A DNA stretch of 64,000 bases from Desulfolutivibrio sulfodismutans DSM 3696 (GTDB lineage Bacteria > Desulfobacterota > Desulfovibrionia > Desulfovibrionales > Desulfovibrionaceae), in assembly GCF_013376455.1 (NCBI RefSeq), contig NZ_CP045504.1:868001-932000 (forward strand), written 5' to 3'. The translations under genes and the position numbers were made by a program. Shown one piece after another: positions 43,928-54,626 of this stretch. The notes below the pieces were generated by a model. The model did not search any database. It was not told the DNA's origin and was given only the letters and a program-made list of their open reading frames with translations. How positions within the stretch are numbered: the stretch's first letter is position 1; each line of letters begins with the position of its first letter.

Positions 43928-44767
43928 ATGGGTCGTTTTATGGAAAACCCCGCCCCGAGCACTGACGCCGTGCGCGACGCCCGCGCCCTGTTTCCCCGGG
44001 GGCTGACCCAACCCGAATCGGGCTGGCGGTTCTCCCTGGACGCGCTTTTGCTCGGCGCCTTCGCATCACCCAAGCCCGGGGCCAGGGTGCTGGACCTGGG
44101 CTGCGGCTGCGGCCCGGCCGGGCTGTGGCTGCTGCTGCGGGAGATGTGCCCGAACGCCACCGTGACCGGTGTGGACATTTCCCCGGACATGGTCCGGGCG
44201 GCCGGGGAAAACGCCGCCCTCCTGGGCCTGACGGATGTCTTTTCGGCCCATGTCCTGGACGTCCGGGAGGTTCGCGCCCGGGCCGCCGACGCGCCGCGCA
44301 AGGGAGCTTTTCGCCCAGAACCCGAATCCTTCGGCCACATCCTGTGCAATCCGCCCTACCAGCCCATGGGCGCAGGCCGGAGGAGCCCCCACGCGGGACG
44401 CCGCCTGGCCCGCTGCGAGTCCTGCGGCACGCTTGACGACTTCCTGTCGGCGGCGGCCTTTCTCCTGGCCAACCGGGGCGGGCTGTCCGTGGTCTATCCG
44501 GCCTCCAGGCTGACCGGACTCATCACCGCCCTGACCGAAAAAAACCTCGAACCCAAAACCCTGCTGCCCGTCCTGTCCCGCCCGGACCATCCGGCCCGGC
44601 TGGTCCTCGTCTCGGCCGTCAAAAACGGCGGCCGGGAACTGGCCGTCTTGCCGCCCCTGATCCTGTACCGGGAGTCCGACGGGACAGACGGCCCGGACGC
44701 AGGCGCGCCCCGCCGCCTGTCCGAATCGGCCCTGGCCTTCTGCCCCTGCCTGGCGGCCAACCCCTGA
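43928..44767 (+). CDS. TrmN6-like methyltransferase
   Basis: A 279-residue class I methyltransferase. LDLGCGCGPAGLW binds AdoMet and ILCNPPYQP is the NPPY motif for amino-group methylation. Early QPESGWRFSLDALLLGAFA matches the TrmN6/YfiC group that methylates A37 of tRNA-Val; related enzymes act on other RNA. Extra cysteines (ARCESCG) mark a small insertion after NPPY. It is separated from TerC by 270 bases containing repeats, with no obvious promoter. Confidence 0.85.
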   Translation: MGRFMENPAPSTDAVRDARALFPRGLTQPESGWRFSLDALLLGAFASPKPGARVLDLGCGCGPAGLWLLLREMCPNATVTGVDISPDMVRAAGENAALLGLTDVFSAHVLDVREVRARAADAPRKGAFRPEPESFGHILCNPPYQPMGAGRRSPHAGRRLARCESCGTLDDFLSAAAFLLANRGGLSVVYPASRLTGLITALTEKNLEPKTLLPVLSRPDHPARLVLVSAVKNGGRELAVLPPLILYRESDGTDGPDAGAPRRLSESALAFCPCLAANP

Positions 44768-44879
44768 AGCGCCACGCAAAACGCCCCGCGGCCCCGCGCC
44801 TTCACGGCACGGTCCGGGACCACTCTCCGGTTCATGATGTCGAGGTTTCGGGTTGGAGGCGGGACGCAGCACCCGTCAC

Positions 44880-46613
44880 TCAGGCGGGCGGCGAAGTGGG
44901 CGGCGACGCGGAAGGCCCGTCAGGGCGCGGCATGCCGAGCCTGTCCTGAATATCCGTCACGGCGCGCTCGATGTCGTCGTACAAGTGATCCTCCCCCACC
45001 AGGTCGGCCATCCCGTTTTTGCGGAACATGGCCGCGACGTCCGGGGCGAGGTCGGCAAAGGCCAGCAGAATGGTGGCCTTTTTGAGATCCCGGGCCAGGG
45101 CCAGAAGCATGTCGGCGGAGGTGATGCACAGCCGCCGGTTGGCCTTGAGTTGCAGAACCAGGGCCCGGGGCGTGGCCGGGCCCGTGCAGAAATCCATGAC
45201 CGCAGCCTGAAATTTCCCGGCGTTGGCGAAAAAAAGCGCCCCTTCCATCCGCAGCACCCGGATTCCGGGGACTTCCCTGGCCCGGGAATGCTGGCGTGCA
45301 CTCACCCAGATGACCCCGCAATCCCTGATCTCCCCCATGACGGAGAGATCAATGGTGCTGGCGAAAAAAAGAAGACACGCCAGGGAGGCAAAAACCGCCA
45401 GCATGAGTCCGGGCAGGATGTCGAGCACCACCACGCCGCCAAGGGCGATCAGGCACAACACGAATTCGTAGCCGCTTTGGCGGAAGTAGCGCCGCACCTC
45501 GGACACCTTCATCAGCCTGGCCACGGCGTGCATCACCACCGCGCCCAGGATGGCCTCGGGAAGCCCGTAAAAAAGCGGGGTGAAAAAACACAGGGTCAGT
45601 CCGACCATCAGCGCGGCCACCCCCGAGGAGACCTTGCTCCTGGCCCCGGCGGCGACGTTGACGGCGGTGGAGGACATGCTGCCCCCGGCCAGGATGCCCC
45701 CCACCAGGGCGCTTCCCAGATTGGCCGCCCCCAGGGCCGTCAGTTCCCTGTCGGCCTCGACGCGCAGCCCGAACCGCGCCGCGGAGTGCTCCGCCGCCCC
45801 CAGGGCCTGGGAAAAGGCCACCAGGGCCAATCCGGCCGCAGCCGGGGCCAGGGCCTTCAGGTCGGCCGCATGGACGGATGGAAAAGCAAGGGACGGCAGA
45901 CCGGCAGGGAAAGCCTGGACCGTGTCCACGCCGAATTCCGGGCCCAGATCGAACAGCCGGGAGGCCACGATCCCCAGAACCAGGATGAATAACCCGGCAG
46001 GCAGACGCGAGGCGAATCTTTCAAAAAAAAACAGCATGGCCAGGGCAGAAAGGCCCACGGCCATGGTGACCGGATTGCAGTTTCCCATATGCTCGGCCAG
46101 ATGCACGACCTGCATGAACATGTCGCCGTGGCCGCGCGGCAGGCCTAAAATCTTATGCAACTGGCTGGCGGCGATGTAGACGGCCAGACCGAAGATGAAT
46201 CCGGTCATCACCGGCTTGGACAGAAGCGCGGTGACGCGCCCAAGCCGCAAAAGGCCCGCCGCAAGGAAGATGGCCCCGGCGCAGAGCACCAGGAGGGCTG
46301 TGAGTGCGACATACCTGGCCGGATCGCCTCCGGCCAGGGGGGCGACGATGGCCGCCATCATGATGGATTCGGACGAGGTGGCGGCGCAGACCATAACGGG
46401 ACTGCCGCCCAGGAGAAAATACAGCGGCAGCGAGGCCAAAAGCGTGTACAGGCCCGCCTGGACCGGCATTCCGGCCATGCCCGCATAGGCCAGGGCCTCC
46501 GGGGCCAGCACGCCCCACAGCGTCAGCCCGGCCAGGATGTCCGTCCCCGGGGAGACGTCGCCCATGCCCGGGAGTCTGTGCAAGGCCTGCCGCAGGCGCG
46601 GCTTCACATCCAA
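44880..46613 (-). CDS. SulP-family anion transporter with STAS domain
   Basis: A 577-residue permease. About 12-14 helices include GMAGMPVQAGLYTLL and PVMVCAATSSESIMMAA in the core. The C-terminal STAS domain (from about 435, GIRVLRMEGALFFANAGKFQ) regulates transport. Members carry sulfate, bicarbonate or other anions; specificity is not clear here. The helical part has the expected SulP inversion. It faces the TrmN6-like gene with convergent ends. Confidence 0.92.
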   Translation of the reverse strand: MDVKPRLRQALHRLPGMGDVSPGTDILAGLTLWGVLAPEALAYAGMAGMPVQAGLYTLLASLPLYFLLGGSPVMVCAATSSESIMMAAIVAPLAGGDPARYVALTALLVLCAGAIFLAAGLLRLGRVTALLSKPVMTGFIFGLAVYIAASQLHKILGLPRGHGDMFMQVVHLAEHMGNCNPVTMAVGLSALAMLFFFERFASRLPAGLFILVLGIVASRLFDLGPEFGVDTVQAFPAGLPSLAFPSVHAADLKALAPAAAGLALVAFSQALGAAEHSAARFGLRVEADRELTALGAANLGSALVGGILAGGSMSSTAVNVAAGARSKVSSGVAALMVGLTLCFFTPLFYGLPEAILGAVVMHAVARLMKVSEVRRYFRQSGYEFVLCLIALGGVVVLDILPGLMLAVFASLACLLFFASTIDLSVMGEIRDCGVIWVSARQHSRAREVPGIRVLRMEGALFFANAGKFQAAVMDFCTGPATPRALVLQLKANRRLCITSADMLLALARDLKKATILLAFADLAPDVAAMFRKNGMADLVGEDHLYDDIERAVTDIQDRLGMPRPDGPSASPPTSPPA

Positions 46614-46763
46614 TGCCCGGCCTCCATGCCTTTTTCGCGTCGCCCGCGCCGTTTGCGCCGTTTTCGAGTCGACAGAAACAGTGTCCGCATGCCCCCGGCA
46701 GGGTGGCGCATTCCCCCCGCAACGGCCCTTCGCCCAGGTGTTGCGTCCCTTACAAGCCCGACA

Positions 46764-48044
46764 CTAGACGCGCGTCCGGCGCAACGCTTTGCCCACGCCG
46801 ATCTGCATCAGATCCTCGCCGATGATCAATCGGCCGTCAAACCCCTTCTGGGCCTGCCGCAGGCGCGCCACCGGGGTGTTTCCGGGACCGATATGGCTTA
46901 AGACCAGGGTTTTGGCCCGGCACGACGCCGCGACCTTTCCCACGTCGTCGAGTGCGGTGTGGGCCGAAAGCACATGTTGATACAGGGGCCAGGCCGGGTC
47001 GCCCGGCTTGGCGCCCTTGAAGGAGCCTTCCACCCAGATGTTGTCGATGATCTCATGCACCAACACGTCGCAGCCCTGGGCGAGCTTTTGCATGTTGCCC
47101 TTGGTGTCGGGACCGGTGTCGCCGGAGATGACCACCGATCCGTCCTCGGTGTCGAAGCGGAAGGCGAAAGACGGATAGACCTGGGCATGGTCCACCAACA
47201 CGGCGGACACCTTGACCAGATCGTCGCTGTAGATGGGAAAGGGATCCATGGCCGGGCAGGTCTCGGCCCGGGTCCATATCTTGGCCGGGTCCGGGACGTG
47301 AAAGCCCGCGGGCCAGGGGACGCCGTTTGGGTCGCCGATCTCCTTGACGTCGATGATGTTCGGGATTTCGGGATAGTTCTCGTCGTGGGTGCAGTTGTTG
47401 AAGGTGGTGGCGAAGGCTTGCAGGATCAGGTCCGTGGTCTGCCGGATGCCCGGGGTCGGGGTGGCCAGCGGGGTATCGACGCCTGCCATCTGCACCATCC
47501 CGTTATAACCGGAGACGTTTTCATCCAGCCGCCCCCGGTTGCAGGGACCAAAAATCTTGAGCTTGTCGGGAACCCCGAATCCGGCCCGGGCCCCGATCTC
47601 CAAGAACGTGGGATAGTCGCCGAGGTGGTCCATGTGCATATGCGTAATAAAAACCGCCCGCACCTTGGCGAGGAAATTGGACAAATCCCCCTGAATGGTT
47701 TGACCGCGATACGTCAAGAATTTTCCATGGTTGAAAGCCTGGGCCATACGATGGGTCGCGCCGAACCCCAGGTCGATGACGTACATGGCGTCTCCGACCA
47801 CGAGCACCTGGGAGGCGCTGGCCCGATCCGAGCCCGGCCACCACGTCATGCCGCCGGTCGTCCCCAAAAGCACCAACCGGGTGCGATGGTTCACGGCGTC
47901 GGCTTTCTTTTTCTGTCCGGCCGGATGCGCGTTCGCCAGGCGGCCGCCAAGTCCCACCATGAGCGGGGCCAGGGCCAAGGCCCCCATCCCCTTCAAAAGC
48001 GAGCGACGGTGAATCCTCGGCCCTTTCACATCCCTGATCGGCAT
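46764..48044 (-). CDS. Tat-exported metallo-beta-lactamase-fold hydrolase
   Basis: A 426-residue protein. RRSLLKGMGALALAPLMVG is a twin-arginine signal, implying export of the folded, metal-loaded enzyme. THMHMDHLGDYP is the HxHxDH metal motif, SGDTG and VLSHIGPGN supply further ligands. The overall pattern matches the arylsulfatase/RNase Z-type MBL-fold proteins often annotated as hydrolases of unknown substrate. I chose ATG 48044 because GGAGG lies five bases upstream; the frame extends ten codons further without support. Confidence 0.88.
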   Translation of the reverse strand: MPIRDVKGPRIHRRSLLKGMGALALAPLMVGLGGRLANAHPAGQKKKADAVNHRTRLVLLGTTGGMTWWPGSDRASASQVLVVGDAMYVIDLGFGATHRMAQAFNHGKFLTYRGQTIQGDLSNFLAKVRAVFITHMHMDHLGDYPTFLEIGARAGFGVPDKLKIFGPCNRGRLDENVSGYNGMVQMAGVDTPLATPTPGIRQTTDLILQAFATTFNNCTHDENYPEIPNIIDVKEIGDPNGVPWPAGFHVPDPAKIWTRAETCPAMDPFPIYSDDLVKVSAVLVDHAQVYPSFAFRFDTEDGSVVISGDTGPDTKGNMQKLAQGCDVLVHEIIDNIWVEGSFKGAKPGDPAWPLYQHVLSAHTALDDVGKVAASCRAKTLVLSHIGPGNTPVARLRQAQKGFDGRLIIGEDLMQIGVGKALRRTRV

Positions 48045-48238
48045 GGAAACCTCCCCGTTTCGAATGGCTGACAAAGGAAATACGGTTCGACAAGGATTGT
48101 ATCCTACTCACGGGAGGCGGTCCATGGTCGCCCATATCGACGCTCCGATCAATGGGCGTTGCGACAGCGGCCATCGCATGACATCCGGCGGCGCAGGCCG
48201 ATCAATCTGAATCCCCACCGGATTGTCCGAAAGGATCA

Positions 48239-48472
48239 CTACCGCCCCTGGGGAAACAGCACCTCGGGGCGCGGTTCCGGAAGCTCCATATTCGCAGCCT
48301 GGACGGTCTGGCGCATGGCCGCTGTGGCCACGGCAAGCCTGGCCAATTCACTACGATAGGGCACGGCGGCCTGGGCCGTTCCGGCGTCGCCCTCGTCAAC
48401 GGCCATAAAATGCGGCGGACACGCCGCGAACATTCCCGCCGCCACCACCAGCACGAAAAGAAACCGTCTCAT
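48239..48472 (-). CDS. Small exported protein, possible lipoprotein
   Basis: A 77-residue protein. The N-terminus MRRFLFVLVVAAGMFAACPP is a signal sequence with a near-lipobox FAAC. The mature part is short and helical (RSELARLAVATAAMRQTVQA) and ends PRPEVLFPQGR. The start is the second ATG, six bases after GGAGGG; the ATG right after GGAGGG is too close. No family was recognised. It probably sits in the periplasm or outer membrane. Confidence 0.7.
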   Translation of the reverse strand: MRRFLFVLVVAAGMFAACPPHFMAVDEGDAGTAQAAVPYRSELARLAVATAAMRQTVQAANMELPEPRPEVLFPQGR

Positions 48473-48478
48473 GGCCAT

Positions 48479-48813
48479 CCCTCCGATCCGTTTCGGCCTC
48501 GCGTCCTGCGGCCCATCCGCCTGCGCGAGTCGCCATTGAATCCAAGGAAAGCCAAAAGCGTGCCGCAGACGGAAAACATCTGCAACATGCCGCCATGTCG
48601 GACTTTTTTACGGATAAAAAGGGAACACTCAGAAGCGGTCTGTCGGCGCGTTCGCGGCAGGAAAGCGAAGTGACGAAATATCGTGCCCACGATCCCGGCC
48701 AGACGATATTTCGCAGGCGGACGAGAACGGCGCATAGCCGGGGCCGGAAGCGCCCCCCGGGGGGAGAACGCCAGCCCCCCCCGGCCACAGGACCGCGGGG
48801 ACCGGAAAAACGC
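48479..48813. other. Non-coding gap with an 11-bp inverted repeat
   Basis: No gene is seen. The gap includes a perfect inverted repeat: CGAAATATCGT at 48674-48684 and ACGATATTTCG at 48703-48713 with an 18-base spacer, locally AT-rich. It lies between two genes read leftward and may be an operator for the small exported protein. A run of C and G near 48760 may terminate the AMMECR1 transcript. Confidence 0.55.
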
Positions 48814-49365
48814 TTAGAAAACCACGCCCTCGAACCAATAGATCTTCGTTTCCGGATCCTTCCAGGCCGCCTCGGGAAGTCCGGCCTTGCGGCAGGTCTG
48901 GCGCAGAAACGTCACCCGGTCCCAGCCCCATTCCACGGGCACCTGCGGCAAAAGCAGGCCGGAATGCATGCCGCGCCGGAGAAAGAGGCCATGCCGCCCC
49001 ACCTCGATGCGCTCCGGGTCCGGACACGGGGCCAGGGGGCTTAAGACCGTGATCTCCACCTCAAGCCCGTCCAGTTCGGCCCGGGTCAGCGGCGGAAACC
49101 GGGGATCCTCGAAGGCGGCGGCCAGGGCCATGTCGGCCACGTTGTCCCACAGGGGCCGGTCAGCCACGATATGCCCGATGCAGCCGCGAAGCTGGTCCCG
49201 GCGCTTGAGGGTGACAAAGGCCCCGTAGGGTTCGCGCAACACATCCGTCGGCGGTTCGGGAACGCCGCTGTCGCGACCATCCAGGCGTTCCATGATGCGC
49301 CGCCACACCAATTCCTTGAGGGACTTTTTTTCCGTGTCCGTAAGGGAAAATCGGAACCTTTCCAT
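48814..49365 (-). CDS. amrA: AMMECR1-domain protein (AmmeMemoRadiSam system protein A)
   Basis: A 183-residue cytoplasmic protein. REPYGAFVTLKRRDQLRGCI contains the AMMECR1 signature LRGCIG, and PFxDPRFPPLTxxEL-type sequence (FEDPRFPPLTRAELDGLEVE) follows. The group is often encoded with a Memo-like dioxygenase and a radical SAM enzyme; neither is next to it here. Its biochemical role is not established. Start ATG 49365. Confidence 0.9.
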   Translation of the reverse strand: MERFRFSLTDTEKKSLKELVWRRIMERLDGRDSGVPEPPTDVLREPYGAFVTLKRRDQLRGCIGHIVADRPLWDNVADMALAAAFEDPRFPPLTRAELDGLEVEITVLSPLAPCPDPERIEVGRHGLFLRRGMHSGLLLPQVPVEWGWDRVTFLRQTCRKAGLPEAAWKDPETKIYWFEGVVF

Positions 49366-49802
49366 GGCCTTTCACCTCATCGTGTCCTGCCGATTGCCGA
49401 CCCCGGGCCGGTCGGCGCTCACCTGGAACCCGCCTGCCACAGACGCCGAAAGGACATCCGCAGCCCGCCCGGATCATTTTTTACGTCGCAGGTCCGGCGC
49501 TCCGGCCAATACGCCCGGCCAGCCGCCCCCAATCGCAACGCTGCTTGCACCATTGCCCAAAAACCTCTCCTGGGCAAGACGCCAGGCATGCCCGGCCCAA
49601 GTTCCTGCCTGTCGGCCTCCCTAAAACCCCAAATATTGACAAAATTGTCACAATACCTTGACAAGGCTCTGTTCTGCTCGATAAAAGTATATGCACCTAT
49701 GGATAGGACTCCCGTCCGATACGTACGATCCCACGCGCCACCAGGATGGTTCAGCGCTTCCCGGTCCTGTAGAAACAAACCTCGACCCTGGGAGCTACTT
49801 GC
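49366..49802. other. Divergent control region upstream of the chemoreceptor
   Basis: No gene is apparent. An AT-rich island at 49620-49700 in otherwise GC-rich DNA holds two TTGACA hexamers (49636-49641 and 49658-49663) and a TGACAA-AA-TTGTCA inverted repeat covering the first. The rest has no recognisable structure. Confidence 0.5.
49658..49686 (+). promoter_or_regulatory. Sigma-70-type promoter for the chemoreceptor gene
   Basis: TTGACA at 49658, 17 bases, then ATAAAA at 49681 (TAAAAG one base further on). The -35 is consensus and spacing is optimal; the -10 is weaker. It lies 117 bases before ATG 49803. The overlapping inverted repeat just upstream could be a regulator site. Confidence 0.55.
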
Positions 49803-52220
49803 ATGCAGTTTGCCAAAAACGTCAAACTTTCCTGGAAGCTTGCCGCCATCGGCGTGGCCTTCGTCCTCCCCCTGGCCGTCCTTTTGCTTCTCGCCATCCA
49901 AAACATCAACGGACAGATAGCCTTCAGCCGTCTGGAAACACAGGGCAACGACTTTCAACGTCCCCTGGAAAAACTCCTGGAACACCTCCCCCGGGCCACT
50001 TCCGACCCCGTCGCCGCCTCCCGGGTCGACCAGGCCTTCGCCGAACTGGCCGACGCCGCCAAGCGGCATGGCGACGACCTGCAATTCACCGCCGAGGGCC
50101 TGGGCATCCGCAAACGCTCCCATCTCGATCCCGCAGCCGTGGCCGCCAGATGGACCCAGGCCAGGGCCAGCCAGGGCGATCCGGCCGTCTTCAAGGATAA
50201 GACGGCGGCCCTGGTGGACGACGTCATGGGCATGATCACCCATGCCGGGGATACCTCCAATCTGATCCTCGATCCCGACCTCGACAGCTACTACATGATG
50301 GACCTGACGCTTCTGGCCCTGCCCCAGACCCAGCGCCGCCTGGCCAACATCCTCGACTTCGGGGACACGGCCCTTGGCGGCCCCCTGTCCGAGGAGGATC
50401 GCCGCCGGTTCCACACCCTGGCCGAGATGCTTGCCGAGTCCGACTTTTCCCGCATCCTGGCCGACACCGAAACCACCCTCAACGAAGATCCGAACTTCTA
50501 CGGCGTAAGCCCGCATCTGGCCCAAAACATGGCGGCGGGCCTGTCCCGGTACAAGGCCGCCACAGAACCGTTTATCGCCCTGCTCACGTCCCTGGCCGCC
50601 GGTGAGCCGGTCACCCGGGAGGCCTTCCTGGCATCGGGCAACGCCGCCCGGGATGCCGCCTTCCGCTATTGGGAGGTCTGCGCCGACGAGCTGGATACCT
50701 TCCTGGCCGTGCGCATCGGCGACTACACCACCCGGCGCACGACCATGCTCGCGGCCACGGGCCTGGCCTTGATCCTGGCCACCACCCTGGCCTTCCTCAT
50801 CGGCCGGGGCGTCACCCGGACCATCACGGGAATGGTCGCCTACGCCCGGGCCGTGGCCGACGGCGACCTGAGCGCCCAGTTGCAGGCCGGGGGCAGCACG
50901 GCCGAACTCAACCTGCTCCAGGAGGATCTGGGGACCATGGTGGCCGCCCTCAAGGAGAAGCTGGGGTTTGTCCAGGGCATTCTGGGCGGCATCACCATGC
51001 CCTGCCTGGTGGTCAATCCTGAAGGCCGCATCACCTATTTAAACACCCTGTTGTGCCATTTCATGTCCAAGGACAAGTCGGCATCGGACTACCTCGGCAC
51101 GCACATCCGCGACTTTTTCACCGGCAACAGGGAAATCGCCGACCTGATTCTGACCACCCTGGCAGGACGCACCCTGCTCACCAACCAGGGATTCGAGGGC
51201 TCGGACACCCGGGGCGGCCGTTTTTTCATCAAAATCGACGCAGCCCCCATCTTCGACCTGGAAAACCGCGCCCTGGGCTGCTTCGCCCAGTTCGCGGTGC
51301 TGACCGAGGTCAAACGCCAGGAAGAAACGCTGGTGGAAACCAACAAGGTCATCTGCGAAACCGCCGACCAGGCCGGGGCCATCGCCTCCGAGGTGGCGGC
51401 GGCGGCGGCGGAGCTGTCCCTGGTGGTGGAGCAGACCGGCAAGGGCATGGGCATCCAGCGGGCCCGCACCGGCGAAACGGCCACGGCCATGCAGCAGATG
51501 AACGCCACGGTGCTGGAGGTGGCCAAAAACGCCTCGGGCGCCGCCGAGCAGGCCGAGCGGACCATGCACAAGGCCCGGGAGGGGGCGGACACGGTACACC
51601 AGTCGGTCACGGCCATCGGCCGGGTGAAGAGCCAGACCGACATCCTCAAGGACCGCATCGCCACACTGGGGGAACAGGCCGCAGGCATCGGCCGGATCAT
51701 GAACGTCATTTCCGACATCGCCGACCAGACCAATCTTTTGGCGCTTAACGCCGCCATCGAGGCCGCCCGGGCCGGAGAGGCCGGACGCGGCTTCGCTGTC
51801 GTGGCCGACGAGGTGCGCAAGCTCGCGGAAAAGACCATGCACGCCACCACGGAGGTGGGCGACTCCATCACCGCCATCCAGGCCGGGGCCAAGGAGGCGG
51901 TCAGCGGCATGGACGAGGCCACCCTGGCCGTGGCCGAGGCCACCCGGTTGGCCGACCATTCCGGCGTGGCCCTGCAGGAAATCATGGAACTGGCCGGGCA
52001 CACCAACGACCAGGTGCGCTCCATCGCGGCCGCGGCCGAGGAGCAATCCGCCGCCAGCGAACAAATCCACCGGGCCGTGGACGAGGTCAATCATGTGGCC
52101 GAGGAGACAGCCCAGGGCGTGGACCGTTCCATGCGGGCCGTGGAGCAATTGGCCTCCCAGGCCGAGGCCTTGGACCACTTGATCCGCAAAATCGGCGGCG
52201 AATCCTGCCTTCCCGCCTAA
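49803..52220 (+). CDS. Methyl-accepting chemotaxis protein with PAS domain
   Basis: An 805-residue transducer. It has membrane helices at about 11-32 and 317-336 with a 280-residue sensing domain between, HAMP at about 337-390, a PAS-like domain near 405-510 and the signalling coiled coil. The hairpin tip [20 protein letters not shown] and EVRKLAEKT are diagnostic. It would pass a signal to CheA/CheW in the receptor array. The ligand is unknown. The gene stands alone and converges with a second transducer. Confidence 0.93.
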   Translation: MQFAKNVKLSWKLAAIGVAFVLPLAVLLLLAIQNINGQIAFSRLETQGNDFQRPLEKLLEHLPRATSDPVAASRVDQAFAELADAAKRHGDDLQFTAEGLGIRKRSHLDPAAVAARWTQARASQGDPAVFKDKTAALVDDVMGMITHAGDTSNLILDPDLDSYYMMDLTLLALPQTQRRLANILDFGDTALGGPLSEEDRRRFHTLAEMLAESDFSRILADTETTLNEDPNFYGVSPHLAQNMAAGLSRYKAATEPFIALLTSLAAGEPVTREAFLASGNAARDAAFRYWEVCADELDTFLAVRIGDYTTRRTTMLAATGLALILATTLAFLIGRGVTRTITGMVAYARAVADGDLSAQLQAGGSTAELNLLQEDLGTMVAALKEKLGFVQGILGGITMPCLVVNPEGRITYLNTLLCHFMSKDKSASDYLGTHIRDFFTGNREIADLILTTLAGRTLLTNQGFEGSDTRGGRFFIKIDAAPIFDLENRALGCFAQFAVLTEVKRQEETLVETNKVICETADQAGAIASEVAAAAAELSLVVEQTGKGMGIQRARTGETATAMQQMNATVLEVAKNASGAAEQAERTMHKAREGADTVHQSVTAIGRVKSQTDILKDRIATLGEQAAGIGRIMNVISDIADQTNLLALNAAIEAARAGEAGRGFAVVADEVRKLAEKTMHATTEVGDSITAIQAGAKEAVSGMDEATLAVAEATRLADHSGVALQEIMELAGHTNDQVRSIAAAAEEQSAASEQIHRAVDEVNHVAEETAQGVDRSMRAVEQLASQAEALDHLIRKIGGESCLPA

Positions 52221-52242
52221 GCCGCACAACCCGCAAACGAAA

Positions 52243-52274
52243 CGCGGCCCGGCGGGAATCCCCGCCGGGCCGCG
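52243..52274. terminator. Terminator hairpin between convergent chemoreceptors
   Basis: A 14-bp perfect stem (CGCGGCCCGGCGGG with CCCGCCGGGCCGCG) around AATC. There is no T tract right after it, so it may slow rather than end transcription from both sides. Confidence 0.6.
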
Positions 52275-52352
52275 CGTGATCGGCGTCAGGCCTTTTTCAA
52301 TCCGCACCCAGCGGGACCGGCCTCGCTCAATGCGCGACATCCGAAAGGCGGA

Positions 52353-54626
52353 TCAGCGAATGCCACGCTCGTTGAAAAAGGGTCCGTATTTTTTGTCCAC
52401 ACCCTTGATATGCCCCACCAGCCAGTCCTTGAGAAAACGCATGACATCCATGGTCAGGGAGGTTTTGCCCTCCTTGAAGGCGTTTTCAAATTCCAAGACC
52501 TTCGCGACAAATCGCTCATGCTCTTTTTTGTGGTTGAGATAGCCGGGATATTTGAGTTTCTCCATATACCGCTCTTCCACGCCGAAATGTTCCACCGTAT
52601 AGTTTTTCAGGGCGTCCACCAGACCTGCCAGAACCTTCACGCCCTTCCTCGATCGCATGGCCTCATGCAGGCCGTTAATCATGTCCACCAGCACCTTGTG
52701 CTGGTCGTCGATCTCGTCGATGTTCACGGACAACGACTCGTCCCAGATCAGCATGGGGCCGTCGCCGCTGCTGCCTGGTTTGGCCGAACGTCCCGGAAGA
52801 GCGGCCGTCGGGCGCGGGGTGCGGCTTGGGGTTGGGGCGAAAGAAGGGGCGGGCCTGGTGCTTCGGGGCCTTGGCCGGGAGTCGCGCGGCCCCGCCCCCG
52901 GGGCCTCGCCGCCCATGGCGCTGATGACCGCGTCCAGCTCCCCGGCCAGCCGGGACAGTTCGTCCAGGGCCGCAGCCGCAGCCGCCATGTCCTCGACCGT
53001 GGTCCCGGCGATGCCGTTGACCTCCTCCACCGCCCGGTGGATCTCCTCGCTGACGGCGGACTGCTCCTCCGAGGCCGTGGCGATGGACAGAACCTGCCCG
53101 GCGGTGTCGTCCACGATGGCCACGATCTCGTCCATGAACCGTCCGGATTCCTCGGCGGCCTGGGTGCTCTCCACCACGCCCAGGGCGGCCGCCTCCACGG
53201 CGGCGATGTTTTCCTTGGCCTGCTTCTGGATATCGCCCACGGCCTGTCCCACCTCGCCGGTGGCCTGCATGGTCTTTTCCGCGAGCTTGCGCACCTCGTC
53301 GGCCACCACGGCGAAACCGCGCCCGGCCTCTCCGGCCCGGGCGGCCTCGATGGCGGCGTTAAGCGCCAAAAGATTGGTCTGGTCGGCGATGTCGTTGATG
53401 ACGCTTATGACCTGCCCGATGCCGTCGGCCTGTCGGCCAAGCTGGCCCATGGTCTCTTTGAGGGCCAAAATCCGCTCCTCAATGCTGGCGATGGAGGCCA
53501 CGGCCGAGCGCACGCCCTGCGCCCCGGTCTGGGCCTTTTCTTTGGCGCGACCGGCGCTTTCCGCTGCGCCCGAGGCGTTTCTGGCCACCTCCAGCACCGT
53601 GGAGTTCATCTCCTCCATGGCCGTGGCCGTTTCGGCCATGCGATCCCGCTGATGGTTGGCCCCCCGGTTGACCTCCTCCACCTGCCCGGACAACTGGGCG
53701 GCGGCCTCGGTGAAACTCACGGAAACCATTTTGGCCTGGGCGGCCGCCTGGGCCATCTTCTCCAGCACGGCCTGGGCCTTTGCCTCGTGCTCCCGGGCCT
53801 TTTCCAGGGCGGAAGCGGTCTCGGAGGCGCTTCGCACCGCCTCCTGCTCCTTGCCCCGGGCCGTCTCCATGAGTTCTCCCAGGCGGGCCACCATGTTCAC
53901 CATGGACTCCTTGAGGGCCAAGAGCTCCTGCCGAAACTCCCCCTTGATTCCGGCGGACAGATCGCCCCCGGCCACGGCCCCGGCATAGTCGCGAAGCCGG
54001 ACCAAGGGGGTGGTGATATTGCGGGTAATGCTGACGATGACGAAACAAAGGAGGATCACCCCAAAGACGACGCCCACGGCCTGGGTCGCAAGCAAAAACC
54101 CCACCTTGGCCTCGGATTCGGACTGCATGAATTTGACTGCGTCGTCCATGGCCGCCACCACGCCCTCGCCGCCTTCCAGAAAACGCCGTACGGCCTGGGG
54201 ATCGGGCGCATCCAGGCAGGCCTTGAGCTCCCGGCCGAAATCATCCCATTTGGCCCTGACCTGGCGCAACTTTTCCGCGGCCTGCGCCGTGGCGGCAGGC
54301 ACTTTTGCCGTTCCCCCTGTCGGCGACAGCCCAAGGGGGGCGTTCCCCGAAGAGGTCAGGGAGGCAAGGGTGGTCTCGAAGACCTGCACTTGGTCGGTAA
54401 TGGTGCGTTGCAGGTCTGCCGTGGGGAGTCCCTGTTTTTTTACATCCAGATAATGCAGGACATTTTTCGAAATCTTCTCCACCAGCATGCGCTGTCGACC
54501 AGCCAGATTGACTACCAGGCCGTCGGTCTTCTGGGCCGACGTCAGCCACCAGGTCGCCCCAAACATAACAACAACGATGCTGAAGACAGCCACAACAGAG
54601 AAAATAAGTCTTTTCCCAATGCTCAT
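52353..54626 (-). CDS. Methyl-accepting chemotaxis protein with C-terminal hemerythrin
   Basis: A 757-residue transducer. Membrane helices flank a PilJ-type sensing domain ([15 protein letters not shown] marks it), then HAMP (about 205-255), the signalling domain with [20 protein letters not shown], a Pro/Ser-rich linker, and a hemerythrin domain of about 130 residues. The di-iron ligands are in [36 protein letters not shown] and [11 protein letters not shown]. Bacteriohemerythrin senses or carries oxygen, so aerotaxis control in an anaerobe is likely. ATG 54626 has GAGGTG five bases upstream. Confidence 0.93.
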   Translation of the reverse strand: MSIGKRLIFSVVAVFSIVVVMFGATWWLTSAQKTDGLVVNLAGRQRMLVEKISKNVLHYLDVKKQGLPTADLQRTITDQVQVFETTLASLTSSGNAPLGLSPTGGTAKVPAATAQAAEKLRQVRAKWDDFGRELKACLDAPDPQAVRRFLEGGEGVVAAMDDAVKFMQSESEAKVGFLLATQAVGVVFGVILLCFVIVSITRNITTPLVRLRDYAGAVAGGDLSAGIKGEFRQELLALKESMVNMVARLGELMETARGKEQEAVRSASETASALEKAREHEAKAQAVLEKMAQAAAQAKMVSVSFTEAAAQLSGQVEEVNRGANHQRDRMAETATAMEEMNSTVLEVARNASGAAESAGRAKEKAQTGAQGVRSAVASIASIEERILALKETMGQLGRQADGIGQVISVINDIADQTNLLALNAAIEAARAGEAGRGFAVVADEVRKLAEKTMQATGEVGQAVGDIQKQAKENIAAVEAAALGVVESTQAAEESGRFMDEIVAIVDDTAGQVLSIATASEEQSAVSEEIHRAVEEVNGIAGTTVEDMAAAAAALDELSRLAGELDAVISAMGGEAPGAGPRDSRPRPRSTRPAPSFAPTPSRTPRPTAALPGRSAKPGSSGDGPMLIWDESLSVNIDEIDDQHKVLVDMINGLHEAMRSRKGVKVLAGLVDALKNYTVEHFGVEERYMEKLKYPGYLNHKKEHERFVAKVLEFENAFKEGKTSLTMDVMRFLKDWLVGHIKGVDKKYGPFFNERGIR

